Below, in pieces: positions 7,623-16,793 of a DNA stretch of 64,000 bases. The notes under the pieces are model-generated. The model was not told where the DNA came from, did no database searches, and worked only from the letters and a program-made list of their open reading frames with translations. Position numbers and translations under genes: made by a program. Location of the stretch: contig NZ_JAMOHZ010000002.1 of assembly GCF_024448715.1 (NCBI RefSeq), positions 124,001 to 188,000 on the forward strand, written 5' to 3'. Each line of letters starts with the position of its first letter. The stretch's first letter is position 1. The DNA is from Stutzerimonas stutzeri. GTDB taxonomy: Bacteria; Pseudomonadota; Gammaproteobacteria; Pseudomonadales; Pseudomonadaceae.

Positions 7623-9896
7623 ATGCCTACCACCTACAACACCGCATTGGTGAGCCTGTCCATCCTGATTGCCATTGCCGGCTCCTTCACGGCGCTCGAC
7701 CTAGCCAGCCGCGCACGAGCTGCAACAGGCTGGATGCAACACGCCTGGTTGTGCGCAGCAGCTGTATGCATGGGCGGCAGCATTTGGTCGATGCACTTTG
7801 TCGGGATGCTTGCGTTCGGCATGCCCGGCATGGAGATCCAATACGATCTGGCGCTTACCCTCTGGTCGCTGGTCGTGCCGATTGTGGTGACGGCGATCAG
7901 CTTTTTCGCAGTCGGCACCCAAGGGCTGGGCCGCAGGACGCTCGGGATCGGCGGACTGTTCATGGGTCTTGGAATTGGCGCAATGCACTACATGGGCATG
8001 GCCGCCATGACGATGCATGCCGAACTGTCCTATGACCCGCTGTGGGTCATCACTTCCTTCATCATTGCAATCGGCGCGGCCACCGTAGCGCTCTGGCTCT
8101 CCGCGCGGGGACGACGATTGTCGTTGCAGACTGTCTCCGCCGTGGCCATGGGGTTTGCCGTGGCCGGCATGCACTACTCGGCCATGGCAGGGGCGCGCTT
8201 CACGCCGATGGACGATGCGATGCCCGCAGCCTCCGGCAGCGGCCTGGACCTGATGACAATGGCGCTATCGGTCGCCGGCTCGACCTTCATCGTGCTGTTT
8301 TTCGGCCTTGCCGCCTCGATGCACGACAGGCGCATGGCGATCATCAGCGAGCGGGAAGCGGCGGCATTGCGCCAGAGCGAAGAACGGTTCCGCGAACTCT
8401 ATAGCAAGACACCGTTGCCCCTGCATTCGCTGGACGAAGAAGGCCGACTGGAGTCGGTCAGCGATGCCTGGCTGGTGTTGATGGGCCATCGCCGAGCGGA
8501 CGTGATCGGCCGGCCATTGATCAACTTCATGACCGAAAACTCTGCGCGTCAGATGCTAAGCCAGGATTGGCCTGTACTGCTCGAAACCGGCGAATGCCTC
8601 AACGCCGAATACCGCCTGGTGGCCAGGGCTGGCGCGTTCATCGATGTGCTGGCCTCCACGCGTCTCGAGCAGACCAATCGCGGCGCGCTCATTATCGGCG
8701 GTCTGGTGAACATCACCGAACGTCGGCATGCAGAGGCCGCGCTCCGTCAGGCCCAGAAAATGGAAGCGATCGGCAAGCTCACCGGCGGTATCGCTCATGA
8801 CTTCAATAACCTGCTCGCGGTAGTAGGTGGAAATCTCGAACTGCTTCGCAAACGGTTGCCGAACGACACAGCTCGTGTCGGTAGCCTGATCGAGAACGCG
8901 CTGCAGGCGACGCAACGCGGCTCAGGTCTGGTTCAACGCATGCTGGCCTTTGCCCGCAAGCAGGAGCTGAAACCTAGTTCCGTCGTGCTACCGGACGTGG
9001 TGTTGAACATGCGGGGGCTGCTGCAGCGCTCGGTCGAGGCCAACATCAACATTGAAACGCGGTTCCCTCTCAGCCTTCCGCCTGCTTACGTCGACGCGAA
9101 TCAGCTCGAAATGGTGCTGATCAACCTAGTCGTCAACGCAAGAGACGCCATGCAGGCAGGCGGCACGATCTGCATTGAAGGCCAACTGCGTGCATTCAGC
9201 CCATCGCCGGAACACCCGACGCAGGAGTTCGTCGCCTTGATCGTGCGCGACGACGGTGCCGGCATGAGCCCGGAGACGCTTGCCCGGGCAACCGAACCGT
9301 TCTACACGACCAAAGGACCAGGCAAGGGCACGGGCCTAGGCCTTTCAATGGCTCACGGCTTAGCCGAGCAGTCAGGGGGGCGACTAGTGATCGAGAGCAG
9401 CCTAGGCAAAGGGACAACAGTCGAGCTGTGGCTACCGCTGGGTGTTCACGCTTCAGCAACCACGCCGTCACCGGAGGTGGCAAACGAGCCCATCGTGACA
9501 TCCGTACCCGCGTTGTCGATTCTCGTCGTGGATGACGATCCCCTCGTGCTCGCCAACACGGCCGAGCTCCTGGAGGACCTGGGCCATCGGGTCACCGCAG
9601 TGAATGGCGGCGAAGCGGCCCTGACGATCCTTCGCCAGCAGGGGACTTTCGATATCCTGGTCACCGATCAGATGATGCCTGGAATGACTGGAACCCAGCT
9701 GGCCAAGATTGTAAAAGCTGAAAGGTCCGATCTGCCGGTCCTGTTGGTCAGCGGCTATGCGGAACTGTCGGAGGAAGGTCGCCCACTGCACACGCTGGCC
9801 AAGCCGTTCACACAGCATTCGCTCAACGTAGCGATCAGCGACACGCTCCGGCGTCCGAATTCGGGTGTCGTGGTGCCGCTGCACAACCGTCATTGA
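7623..9896 (+). CDS. MHYT-domain hybrid sensor histidine kinase/response regulator
   Basis: A 757-residue inner-membrane hybrid kinase. The N-terminal 240 residues hold seven hydrophobic segments with three MHYT-type units (MHFVGM, MHYMGMAAM, MHYSAMAG), a putative metal-binding sensor for O2, CO or NO. A PAS domain (about 258-375) comes next, then HisKA with AHDFNN (phospho-acceptor H392), an HATPase domain with GTGLGLSMAHG, and a C-terminal receiver domain with VVDDD and phospho-acceptor D682 in TDQMMPG. No partner regulator gene is adjacent, so its output is unknown; phosphotransfer to an Hpt protein elsewhere is possible. The ligand is not readable from sequence. Confidence 0.9.
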   Translation: MPTTYNTALVSLSILIAIAGSFTALDLASRARAATGWMQHAWLCAAAVCMGGSIWSMHFVGMLAFGMPGMEIQYDLALTLWSLVVPIVVTAISFFAVGTQGLGRRTLGIGGLFMGLGIGAMHYMGMAAMTMHAELSYDPLWVITSFIIAIGAATVALWLSARGRRLSLQTVSAVAMGFAVAGMHYSAMAGARFTPMDDAMPAASGSGLDLMTMALSVAGSTFIVLFFGLAASMHDRRMAIISEREAAALRQSEERFRELYSKTPLPLHSLDEEGRLESVSDAWLVLMGHRRADVIGRPLINFMTENSARQMLSQDWPVLLETGECLNAEYRLVARAGAFIDVLASTRLEQTNRGALIIGGLVNITERRHAEAALRQAQKMEAIGKLTGGIAHDFNNLLAVVGGNLELLRKRLPNDTARVGSLIENALQATQRGSGLVQRMLAFARKQELKPSSVVLPDVVLNMRGLLQRSVEANINIETRFPLSLPPAYVDANQLEMVLINLVVNARDAMQAGGTICIEGQLRAFSPSPEHPTQEFVALIVRDDGAGMSPETLARATEPFYTTKGPGKGTGLGLSMAHGLAEQSGGRLVIESSLGKGTTVELWLPLGVHASATTPSPEVANEPIVTSVPALSILVVDDDPLVLANTAELLEDLGHRVTAVNGGEAALTILRQQGTFDILVTDQMMPGMTGTQLAKIVKAERSDLPVLLVSGYAELSEEGRPLHTLAKPFTQHSLNVAISDTLRRPNSGVVVPLHNRH

Positions 9897-9937
9897 ACGC
9901 GCCCACTCGGCATCGGCACATTTCGACAATGCGGCAC

Positions 9938-9960
9938 AAAAAAGCCGGCTCGAGGCCGGC
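9938..9960 (-). terminator. Rho-independent terminator of the manganese catalase gene
   Basis: Read on the minus strand, a 6-bp stem GCCGGC / GCCGGC with a 5-base loop is followed by six T residues. It lies 80 bp past the catalase stop codon and also sits downstream of the convergent sensor kinase, where it could act weakly in the other direction. Confidence 0.72.
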
Positions 9961-10039
9961 TTCGAACGAGTATCAGCCACAAACGAAACGCAGCGTCGAG
10001 GCGCCCTGTCACAGACGTATCAGCACTGCGTTTCGCCCG

Positions 10040-10927
10040 TCAGGCTTTGCCTTTTTTTACCGCTTTGCCCGAGCCGAGGTCGGCTCCTGTCATGGGGTCT
10101 ACAGAGACATCGGATTGGGTCCGTACCGCCATTTGTTGCAGCACCTTCTGTTGATCTTTACTCAGATCCACAGACGGCTTGCCATCGCCACCGTCCACCG
10201 CCGGCTGCGGGTTCTCGACAAATTCCCATTCAGGCCCCTGGTTCCAAGGCCCGCGCAGGTCGCCCTCGCCTTGCGACAGGTTGTAGTAGACGTTGGCAAA
10301 TTCTGGCTCACCCGGCAGTTTGCCCTGAGGGAAATTGGGCTGAATGGCGTGCAGTGCTTTCTCGAACGATTTCTGGTGAGCGATTTCACGGGTCATCAAA
10401 AACTTAAGCGCGTCTTTAATACCTGGATCATCGGTCACGTTGATCAAGCGCTCGTAGACGATCTTGGCCCGCGCCTCGGCGGCAATGTTGGAACGCAGGT
10501 CCGCCGTCGGTTCGCCAATGGAGTCAACGTAGGCCGCCGTCCAGGGAACTCCGGCCGAGTTGGTCAGCGCCGGGCCGCCGCCGTACAGCAGCGATGTGAT
10601 GTGCGAGTCGTTGCCGCCGCCGGTCAGGGAGCGATACAGGTCAGCTTCCTTCTCCACACCCTCAGCCAAATCACCTTTGGCACCCTTGTTGAGCATGCCG
10701 ACGATGGAGCCGATGACCTCAAGGTGGCTTAGCTCTTCTGTAGAAATGTCCATGAGCATGTCTTTGCGACCTGGATCATCCTCAGATAAGCCTTGGACGA
10801 AATAGCGCATGGCAGCGGCTAACTCGCCCTGCGGTCCGCCGAATTGCTCAAGCATCAAGTTGGCCAGCCCGGGGTTCGGAGCAGCCACGCGCACGGTGTA
10901 TTGAAGTCGTTTGTTATGGACGAACAT
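10040..10927 (-). CDS. Manganese catalase
   Basis: A 295-residue non-haem catalase that dismutates hydrogen peroxide at a dimanganese centre. Expected metal ligands are all present: E35, the EELSH pair E65/H68, and E151 with H184. The N-terminal MFVHNKRLQYTV and the C-terminal extension rich in charged residues are family-typical. It is a single gene, with its own terminator downstream. Genes for a VKOR/SPW protein and an SDR follow in the same region on the other strand, a grouping I associate with general-stress loci in pseudomonads. Regulation is not visible; no clear promoter motif was found in 10928-11221, which holds no gene. Confidence 0.93.
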   Translation of the reverse strand: MFVHNKRLQYTVRVAAPNPGLANLMLEQFGGPQGELAAAMRYFVQGLSEDDPGRKDMLMDISTEELSHLEVIGSIVGMLNKGAKGDLAEGVEKEADLYRSLTGGGNDSHITSLLYGGGPALTNSAGVPWTAAYVDSIGEPTADLRSNIAAEARAKIVYERLINVTDDPGIKDALKFLMTREIAHQKSFEKALHAIQPNFPQGKLPGEPEFANVYYNLSQGEGDLRGPWNQGPEWEFVENPQPAVDGGDGKPSVDLSKDQQKVLQQMAVRTQSDVSVDPMTGADLGSGKAVKKGKA

Positions 10928-11221
10928 GGTTCACCTCTCAATTTTGGACTTCCCTAGAAACAGCCTCCTTTTTGGTCAGTTGGGACCCAGCGCACTTACC
11001 GCTGTAATCGCAGGCGACCCTATTGATGGAGTGCAACAAGCGGCAGCCGTCCGATTGTGTTTTTTAATAAGGGTGATGGAATTTGCCAATAGACCATCTC
11101 CGCCAGTTTGTTGTCGCTTGCGCCTCTCCTTGGTCTCAATCAGAGGAAGGCAAAAACCTGAACGTATTCAGACGGGGCGACTCTATCGTGATCACAGCAA
11201 TTGCCACTTTTGAGGTAATCG

Positions 11222-11752
11222 ATGCTCCAGCCCCAACGATTTTCCATAAGCCGATGCATGGCTGCGAAGCTTGCAGTACTGCTCCTATCGCTTGGCAGCG
11301 CGGCGGTTTTTGCCGATTCGCCGAAGGTTTTCGGTTGGGTTGAAGAAGGGCTGATTTTCCCGGAGAAGGTCGCCGTGAAGTTCAAGCTCGATACCGGGGC
11401 GCTGACTTCATCGATGCATGCTGAAAACATCGACCGATTCGAAAAGAATGGGGACGACTGGGTGCGCTTTACCCTCGAGATGGAAGACATCGATACCGAG
11501 AAGAAGATCGAGAAACGCCTAGAGCGCGAGGTGGTCCGCGACATCAAGGTACGCGGTGCCGGCGGCGCCGAGAAACGGCCTGTGGTGATGATGAAGGTAT
11601 GCCTGGGCAACACTATCTACGAAGAGCAATTTTCACTGAATGATCGCGACAAGATGAATTACCCGGTACTCGTTGGCCGCCGCACGTTGGAAACTGTCGG
11701 TCTCGTGGATTCGACCAAGACCTTTACGGTCGAGCCGGATTGCTCCGAATAG
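11222..11752 (+). CDS. Exported retropepsin-like protein (PF05618-type, 'ATP-dependent zinc protease' family)
   Basis: A 176-residue protein with an N-terminal signal peptide ending near VFADS (residue 32). FKLDTGALTSSMHA carries the DTGA active-site motif of the retropepsin-like family that databases label ATP-dependent zinc protease. LVGRRTLE near the C-terminus is also family-typical. The zinc-protease name is historical and weakly founded; the visible motif is that of an aspartic-type fold. ATG 11222 follows a GAGGT site. It probably acts in the periplasm, perhaps in envelope glutamate-ligase or stress functions, but no substrate can be given. Confidence 0.82.
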   Translation: MLQPQRFSISRCMAAKLAVLLLSLGSAAVFADSPKVFGWVEEGLIFPEKVAVKFKLDTGALTSSMHAENIDRFEKNGDDWVRFTLEMEDIDTEKKIEKRLEREVVRDIKVRGAGGAEKRPVVMMKVCLGNTIYEEQFSLNDRDKMNYPVLVGRRTLETVGLVDSTKTFTVEPDCSE

Positions 11753-11977
11753 ATAAGCCGACCCGCAAGCTCCGCCTACCTCCATCGGTAGCACAACGAG
11801 AATGAAGACCCCGAAAGCGCCACGATCCGTGCCGCTCGGTTCGCCTGCTAGCGTCCGTTTTCTGCAACTCACCCAAGCCATCCCTGTCAATTGAGCACGA
11901 CCCTGTCGCAGCCGTTGACGGAACGCCCGCTCGCAGCTGGTCGCGGAACCCAACCCATCTTCGTATGAGGAGAGTTC

Positions 11978-13438
11978 GTGGAGCATCAAGGGGAATACTT
12001 GAGACAGGCCGCCATGCCGTCGGATATGAGCATGGACGCGCACATGCAAATGATGGAGCGGCGCCGTCTCGCCACCCTGTGGTGCCATTTCGCTAACGCC
12101 TTGCTCGGTTTATGGGTGCTTAGCGCGCCGTTCATTTTCGGTTATACGAACATTTCGGCAAGCGACCTTGATCTCGCCCGTTTGACGACCGAGCGCGATT
12201 TGCCAGACGTGGCCACTCGCGCGCTGCTGATGACCTGGAGTGACGTCATCAGCGGTGCCCTGATCGTGTTGTTCTCGGTCCTTTCGCTGAAGCGAATCGC
12301 TTGGGCTCAGTGGGCGAACACGACGATGGGACTGTGGCTGATGTTCGCCCCGCTACTGTTCTGGACGCCGTCGCCGGCCAGCTATGGGAACGCTCTGTTG
12401 GTCGGCGGGCTGGTGATAGCCTTCTCCACGCTGGTGCCGATGATGCCCGGCATGAGCATGTCCGGGATGATGCAGAAGGCCGCGGTGCCACCGGGCTGGG
12501 ATTACAACCCGTCGACCTGGCTGCAGCGACTGCCGATCGCGATTCTCGCCGTGATCGGCATTCTGCTGGCGCGCTATCTCGCCGCCTACCAACTCGGTCA
12601 TACCGCCAATGCCTGGGACCCGTTCTTTGGCAGTCAGCCCAACGGCACGGAAACCATAATCACCTCCGATATGTCCCGCGCCTGGCCGGTGCCCGACGCC
12701 GGAGTCGGCGTCATGGCTTACATGATCGAGCTGCTGATGGCGGTGATGGGCGATGCACGCCGCTGGCGGACCATGCCCTGGATGGTCGCCGCGTTCGGCG
12801 TGGTGGTAGTACCGCTGGGCGCGGTGAGCATCTTCTTCATCATCGCCCAGCCGATCTTCATCAATACCTGGTGCACCCTGTGCCTGATCCAGGCCTTGGC
12901 GATGCTGGTGATGATGCCCTACGCGCTGGATGAACTCGTCGCCATGGGGCAGTTTCTGAAGGATGCTCGCCGCCGCGGCAAACCGTTCTGGAAAACATTT
13001 TTCCAGGGCGATGCCATGGACGGTGCGCGCGAAGACAACACGCCCGAGTTCGATGGCAGCCTGTCGGCCATGACATTGAAGGGGCTTCGCGGGGTCAACT
13101 TGCCTTGGGGGCTCACGCTGCTTTGTGCAATCGGCGTCTGGCTGATGTGCACGCGGCTGATCTTCGGTACCGAAGGTGCGATGGCTAACAGCGACCACCT
13201 CATGGGCTCGTTGCTGATCACCGTCTCGGTGCTGGCCTTCGCCGAGGTCGCGCGACCGCTGCGTTTCCTCAATTTCCCGATTGGCGCCTGGTTGATCGCC
13301 GCGCCCTCATTTCTCGAGGGCGCCGGTTTTGCCGCCACCGTTGGTAGCTTGATCGCCGGTGTGCTGGTGATCGGCATGAGCCTGCCGCGCGGGCCGATTC
13401 GTCATCGCTATGCCGGCTGGAACAGGCTGCTGCGTTAA
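11978..13438 (+). CDS. VKOR-family membrane protein with SPW repeats
   Basis: A 486-residue polytopic membrane protein. Residues about 30-150 and the C-terminal 370-470 hold SPW-type hydrophobic repeat units (LWVLSAPFIFG, GLWLMFAPLLF, GAWLIAAPSF). The middle is a vitamin K epoxide reductase-like domain with redox motif WCTLC (C299, C302). VKOR homologues in bacteria re-oxidise periplasmic disulphide-forming enzymes through quinones. The start is GTG 11978, eight bases after a GAGGAG site. It lies 23 bp before an SDR gene and is probably cotranscribed with it. A partner Dsb-like protein is not nearby, so the substrate is unknown. Confidence 0.85.
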   Translation: MEHQGEYLRQAAMPSDMSMDAHMQMMERRRLATLWCHFANALLGLWVLSAPFIFGYTNISASDLDLARLTTERDLPDVATRALLMTWSDVISGALIVLFSVLSLKRIAWAQWANTTMGLWLMFAPLLFWTPSPASYGNALLVGGLVIAFSTLVPMMPGMSMSGMMQKAAVPPGWDYNPSTWLQRLPIAILAVIGILLARYLAAYQLGHTANAWDPFFGSQPNGTETIITSDMSRAWPVPDAGVGVMAYMIELLMAVMGDARRWRTMPWMVAAFGVVVVPLGAVSIFFIIAQPIFINTWCTLCLIQALAMLVMMPYALDELVAMGQFLKDARRRGKPFWKTFFQGDAMDGAREDNTPEFDGSLSAMTLKGLRGVNLPWGLTLLCAIGVWLMCTRLIFGTEGAMANSDHLMGSLLITVSVLAFAEVARPLRFLNFPIGAWLIAAPSFLEGAGFAATVGSLIAGVLVIGMSLPRGPIRHRYAGWNRLLR

Positions 13439-13461
13439 CTCGATCCAGACAGGAGTTTTTT

Positions 13462-14460
13462 ATGAGCGACCGCGGACTGGCTGCTGTGGTTTGTGGAGGC
13501 ACCGCTGGCGTGGGCCGCGCAACGGCCCATGCATTGGCGCGGGCAGGCTTTCGCGTTGCCGTGATTGCGCGCGGCGAACAGGGCCTGTCTGACACGCGCG
13601 ACGAACTTGAAGCTGCCGGCGCCAAGGTCCTGGCCATTTCCGCCGACGTTGCCGACGCTGGAGCGATCGATCAGGCGGCCGAACGAATCGAGGCAGAACT
13701 GGGGCCGATTGAAATCTGGGTCAACGCCGCCATGGCGACTGTATTCGGACCGGTCAACAAGATCAGCGCCGCGGAATTCAAGCGCGTGACCGAAGTGACC
13801 TATCTGGGCTTCGTTCACGGCACGCTGGCCGCGCTGCGATATATGGAGGCGCGCAATCGCGGCACCATCGTCCAGGTGGGTTCGGCATTGTCCTATCGGG
13901 CGATTCCCCTGCAGTCGGCCTATTGCGCGGCCAAGTTCGCCATTCGCGGTTTTACCGATTCGCTGCGTTGCGAACTGATCCATACCAACAGCCGGGTGCG
14001 GCTGACAATGGTCCAGTTACCGGCGCACAACACGCCGCAGTTCGACTGGTCGCGTAACAAAATGCAAAAACGTCCACAGCCGGTCCCGCCGATCCATACG
14101 CCCGAGGTCGCGGCTCGCGCGATTGTCCGCGCTGCAACCGATGCGCCGCGCGAATTGTGGCTCGGACGCGCGTCGTTCCAGGCGATCATCGGCAATATGT
14201 TCATGCCCGGCCTGCTCGATAGGATGATGGCCAAACAAGCCTGGAGCGGCCAGATGACCGATGAGCCGACCACCGCCGAGCAGCCAGACAATCTGTTCCA
14301 GCCTGTAGAAGGCTTGCATCGTCTCGAAGGCCGTTTCGGCGATCAGGCGAAGGGCAAGGCGCTGGCCATGAGCGCCGAAACGGTAGGCAAGCTGGCCGCC
14401 GCCGGACTGGCGCTGGTGGCTGTGGCTGCCGTGGTGCTGGTTGCAGCCATTGCCAACTAG
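13462..14460 (+). CDS. SDR-family oxidoreductase with C-terminal membrane anchor
   Basis: A 332-residue short-chain dehydrogenase. The nucleotide-binding motif GGTAGVG lies at 12-18, a serine near 141 (VGSALS), and the catalytic YCAAK at Y154/K158. After the catalytic domain come about 80 residues ending in a single hydrophobic segment (LAAAGLALVAVAAVVLVAA), which should anchor it to the inner membrane. The start has a clear AGGAG site. It follows the VKOR/SPW gene by 23 bp. The substrate is unknown. Similar SDR proteins recur in stress or biofilm clusters with SPW proteins, but that is context only. Confidence 0.85.
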   Translation: MSDRGLAAVVCGGTAGVGRATAHALARAGFRVAVIARGEQGLSDTRDELEAAGAKVLAISADVADAGAIDQAAERIEAELGPIEIWVNAAMATVFGPVNKISAAEFKRVTEVTYLGFVHGTLAALRYMEARNRGTIVQVGSALSYRAIPLQSAYCAAKFAIRGFTDSLRCELIHTNSRVRLTMVQLPAHNTPQFDWSRNKMQKRPQPVPPIHTPEVAARAIVRAATDAPRELWLGRASFQAIIGNMFMPGLLDRMMAKQAWSGQMTDEPTTAEQPDNLFQPVEGLHRLEGRFGDQAKGKALAMSAETVGKLAAAGLALVAVAAVVLVAAIAN

Positions 14461-14466
14461 GCGTGC

Positions 14467-15084
14467 CTAGCGGGACGTACGCAACTCCTGCCGTGCCTGA
14501 CGTACCACCGAGAAACCGGCAGACAACGCCAGCCCGGCCATGATCAGCGCCACAACAAAATCAGGCCAGCCAGAACCGGTACCGAACACACCGGCCGCTG
14601 CGATCATCACGGCGATGTTACCGATTGCGTCGTTGCGGCTGCACAACCAGACGGAACGCATGTTGGAGTCGCCCTCACGAAAGGCGTAAAGCATCAGCGC
14701 CACGACGACATTGGCAACCAACGCCAGCGCGCCGATGACGCCCATAGTGAGTGGCTCCGGCACGACGTCGGCATAGATCGACCAACCGGCGCGGGCGACG
14801 ACGAAAACCCCGAAGGCGAGCATCGACAACCCCTTCACCATTGCGGCGCGTGAGCGCCACACCAGCCCCATCGACAGCACGACCAGGGTGATGCCGTAGT
14901 TGGCGGCGTCGCCGGCGAAATCGATGGCATCGGCCAGCAGCGAGACCGAGCCAGCGCGTAAGCCACTGACGATTTCCACGACAAACATGGACAGGTTGAT
15001 CGCCAGCGCAATCCACAGGGCATTGCGAAAGCGCGGGCTGACCGCCTGGGTTGAACAACCGGAATCACAGCATCTCGACGACAT
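14467..15084 (-). CDS. Cation transporter, CDF-like, under CadR-type control
   Basis: A 205-residue membrane protein with about six hydrophobic segments that resembles the membrane half of cation diffusion facilitators. It has acidic residues in transmembrane positions (ADAIDFAGD and SRNDAIGN) where CDF proteins bind metal, but no cytoplasmic C-terminal domain. The N-terminus is cysteine-rich (CCDSGC), which could bind metal. It is divergent from a CadR/PbrR-like regulator, with a MerR-type operator-promoter between them driving this gene. An AGGAGG site lies 7 bases before ATG 15084. Export of Cd, Zn or Pb is inferred from the regulator. Confidence 0.8.
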   Translation of the reverse strand: MSSRCCDSGCSTQAVSPRFRNALWIALAINLSMFVVEIVSGLRAGSVSLLADAIDFAGDAANYGITLVVLSMGLVWRSRAAMVKGLSMLAFGVFVVARAGWSIYADVVPEPLTMGVIGALALVANVVVALMLYAFREGDSNMRSVWLCSRNDAIGNIAVMIAAAGVFGTGSGWPDFVVALIMAGLALSAGFSVVRQARQELRTSR

Positions 15085-15113
15085 GGAATGCCTCCTGAAC
15101 TATATTCGGAGCC

Positions 15114-15144
15114 ATTGCACACCCTGGAGCGGCTCCAGGGTCAA
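15114..15144 (-). promoter_or_regulatory. MerR-type operator and promoter with 19-bp spacer
   Basis: On the minus strand, -35 TTGACC (15139-15144) and -10 TGCAAT (15114-15119) are separated by 19 bp. Most of that spacer is covered by the perfect dyad ACCCTGGAGC-N-GCTCCAGGGT at 15121-15141, which also overlaps the -35 box. An over-long spacer with a central dyad is the hallmark of MerR-family promoters, which need the regulator to untwist them. It reads towards the cation transporter. Confidence 0.85.
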
Positions 15145-15191
15145 GCCCATTTCGGTCAGTCAACGATCGCAGCATTAAGAAGGAGGCCATG

Positions 15192-15617
15192 ATGCGCATA
15201 GGTGAGCTGAGCACGGCGGCAGACGTCGATGTCGAGACGATCCGCTACTACGAGAAGGTCGGCTTGATGCCGGCCCCGGAACGGGGAGCCAACGGCTACC
15301 GGTCCTACTCATCGAAGCAACTCGCGCATTTGGTATTCATCCGTCATTGCCGGGCGCTGGACATCGGACTGGCCGATGTCCGACGACTGCTGGAATTCTC
15401 CAGCCATCCGGATGCCAGCTGTAGCGATATCAATCTGCTGATCGATGAGCAGCTCGAGCGCGTCCGCACGCGTCTGGAAAGCCTCCATGCGCTGGAGCGA
15501 CAGCTCCAGGACCTACGTAGCTGCTGCGCCGGTAGTCAATCGTCCGGTGGCTGCGGCATCCTCGACGAACTGGCCAGTACCCGCCTGGATGAAGCTCGAA
15601 GTCCATCCGACAAATAG
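15192..15617 (+). CDS. cadR: MerR-family heavy-metal regulator, CadR/PbrR-like
   Basis: A 141-residue regulator with an N-terminal MerR helix-turn-helix (IGELSTAADVDVETIRYYE), a dimerisation helix, and a C-terminal metal-binding region with C77, C111/C112 and C121. The cysteine pattern and GCGIL motif match Cd(II)/Pb(II)-responsive CadR rather than ZntR or CueR. ATG 15192 is preferred over 15189 because the AGGAGG site (15181-15186) is 5 bases from the former and only 2 from the latter. It probably activates the divergent transporter gene from the dyad at 15121-15141. Which metal it senses in vivo is inferred. Confidence 0.85.
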   Translation: MRIGELSTAADVDVETIRYYEKVGLMPAPERGANGYRSYSSKQLAHLVFIRHCRALDIGLADVRRLLEFSSHPDASCSDINLLIDEQLERVRTRLESLHALERQLQDLRSCCAGSQSSGGCGILDELASTRLDEARSPSDK

Positions 15618-15682
15618 AGCCGCACGCTTGGCTCAGCGGGACGGCAGCGATAATCTGCGTCCTTTTGCCGCGAGCCCATCCG

Positions 15683-16453
15683 ATGCCCCTGTTCGACATA
15701 TTGCTGCTCATCGCCGCCGGTTTCGCAGCGGGTGGAATGAATGCCCTGGCGGGCGGCGGTACCTTCTTCTCCTTCCCTGCGCTGCTGGCAACGGGTCTTC
15801 CTCCGGTCACGGCGAACGCGACCAACGCCGTGGCGCTCTGGCCCGCCAGCGTCGCCGCCGCCTGGGCCGCGCGCTCGGCGCTGCGTCCGCTGGGCCGCTA
15901 TTTGATCCCACTGTTGCTGGCCGGATTGGGCGGCGGCCTGCTCGGTGGTCTGTTATTGCTGGCCAGCGGCGACGACGTGTTCAGCCTGCTGATCCCCTGG
16001 TTGCTGCTGCTCGCCACCGCACTGTTCGCCGCAAGTCCCTGGCTGAGCCGCTGGCTGGCGGCACGGCGCAAGGAAGAAAACGCAGTGCCTCCGCACGCTC
16101 CGGCATCGCTCGCCGCACATGGCCTGGTTTCGATCTACGGTGGTTATTTCGGTGCAGGCATGGGCATTTTGCAGTTGGCGGCATTTTCCATCGAAGGTCA
16201 TCAGTTGGTTCGCGCCAACGCGCTGAAGAACCTTATATCGGCCGTGATCTACAGCGTCGCCACGGCCACCTTCATCATCGCCGGTCGGGTGAGCGGGTAC
16301 GAACTGGCGATCCTGCTGATCGGCACCGCGCTCGGCGGCTACGCTGGCGGCGCGCTGAGCAAGAAGCTACCCGCCAATTGGTTGCGGGTCTTCGTCATCC
16401 TGGTTGGCAGCTTCATGACGCTCTATTACTTCCAGGCGGTTTACTGGCGGTAA
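15683..16453 (+). CDS. TauE/SafE-family membrane transporter
   Basis: A 256-residue polytopic inner-membrane protein with about eight hydrophobic segments and the repeated glycine-rich motifs of the TauE/SafE (sulfite exporter) family: [18 protein letters not shown] near the N-terminus and [12 protein letters not shown] in the second half. ATG 15683 replaces the TTG at 15667, since it gives the family-typical start MPLFDILLL. No sulfur-metabolism gene is adjacent, so the transported compound is unknown. It stands between the metal regulator and xseB as a single gene. Confidence 0.85.
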   Translation: MPLFDILLLIAAGFAAGGMNALAGGGTFFSFPALLATGLPPVTANATNAVALWPASVAAAWAARSALRPLGRYLIPLLLAGLGGGLLGGLLLLASGDDVFSLLIPWLLLLATALFAASPWLSRWLAARRKEENAVPPHAPASLAAHGLVSIYGGYFGAGMGILQLAAFSIEGHQLVRANALKNLISAVIYSVATATFIIAGRVSGYELAILLIGTALGGYAGGALSKKLPANWLRVFVILVGSFMTLYYFQAVYWR

Positions 16454-16550
16454 CCGACAGGCGCGTAGCCCGCTTGGTGTATGGCTTATGCCGCCCAGCT
16501 CTGCTAGTGTCGCGACCGTTTTACAGCCGCCGCAAAGAACAGGTTCCGCC

Positions 16551-16793
16551 ATGGCCCGCAAGAAAGTCGCCCTCGATTTCGAACAATCCCTCGCCGAGCT
16601 GCAACAGCTGGTCGAGCGTCTGGAAAGCGGCGAGCTGTCGCTGGAAGACTCGCTGACCTGTTTCGAACAGGGAATCGGCTTGACCCGCGACTGTCAGGCC
16701 GCGCTCAGCCAGGCCGAACAGAAAGTACAGATCCTGCTCGAACGCGACGGCAAGCTGCAAGAAGCGCCGTTCGAGGTGGATCCCGAAGCATGA
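16551..16793 (+). CDS. xseB: Exodeoxyribonuclease VII small subunit
   Basis: An 80-residue acidic helical protein with the family pattern [20 protein letters not shown], then [13 protein letters not shown]. XseB binds XseA to form the single-strand exonuclease VII. ATG 16551 gives the normal length. It overlaps ispA by 4 bp (ATGA), and xseB-ispA-dxs is the common order in pseudomonads and enterics. Confidence 0.95.
   Translation: MARKKVALDFEQSLAELQQLVERLESGELSLEDSLTCFEQGIGLTRDCQAALSQAEQKVQILLERDGKLQEAPFEVDPEA

Noticed and set aside
15445-16656. 403-codon plus-strand frame
   Set aside because: It is an out-of-frame shadow of cadR, the TauE-type gene and xseB with arginine- and serine-rich low-quality sequence.
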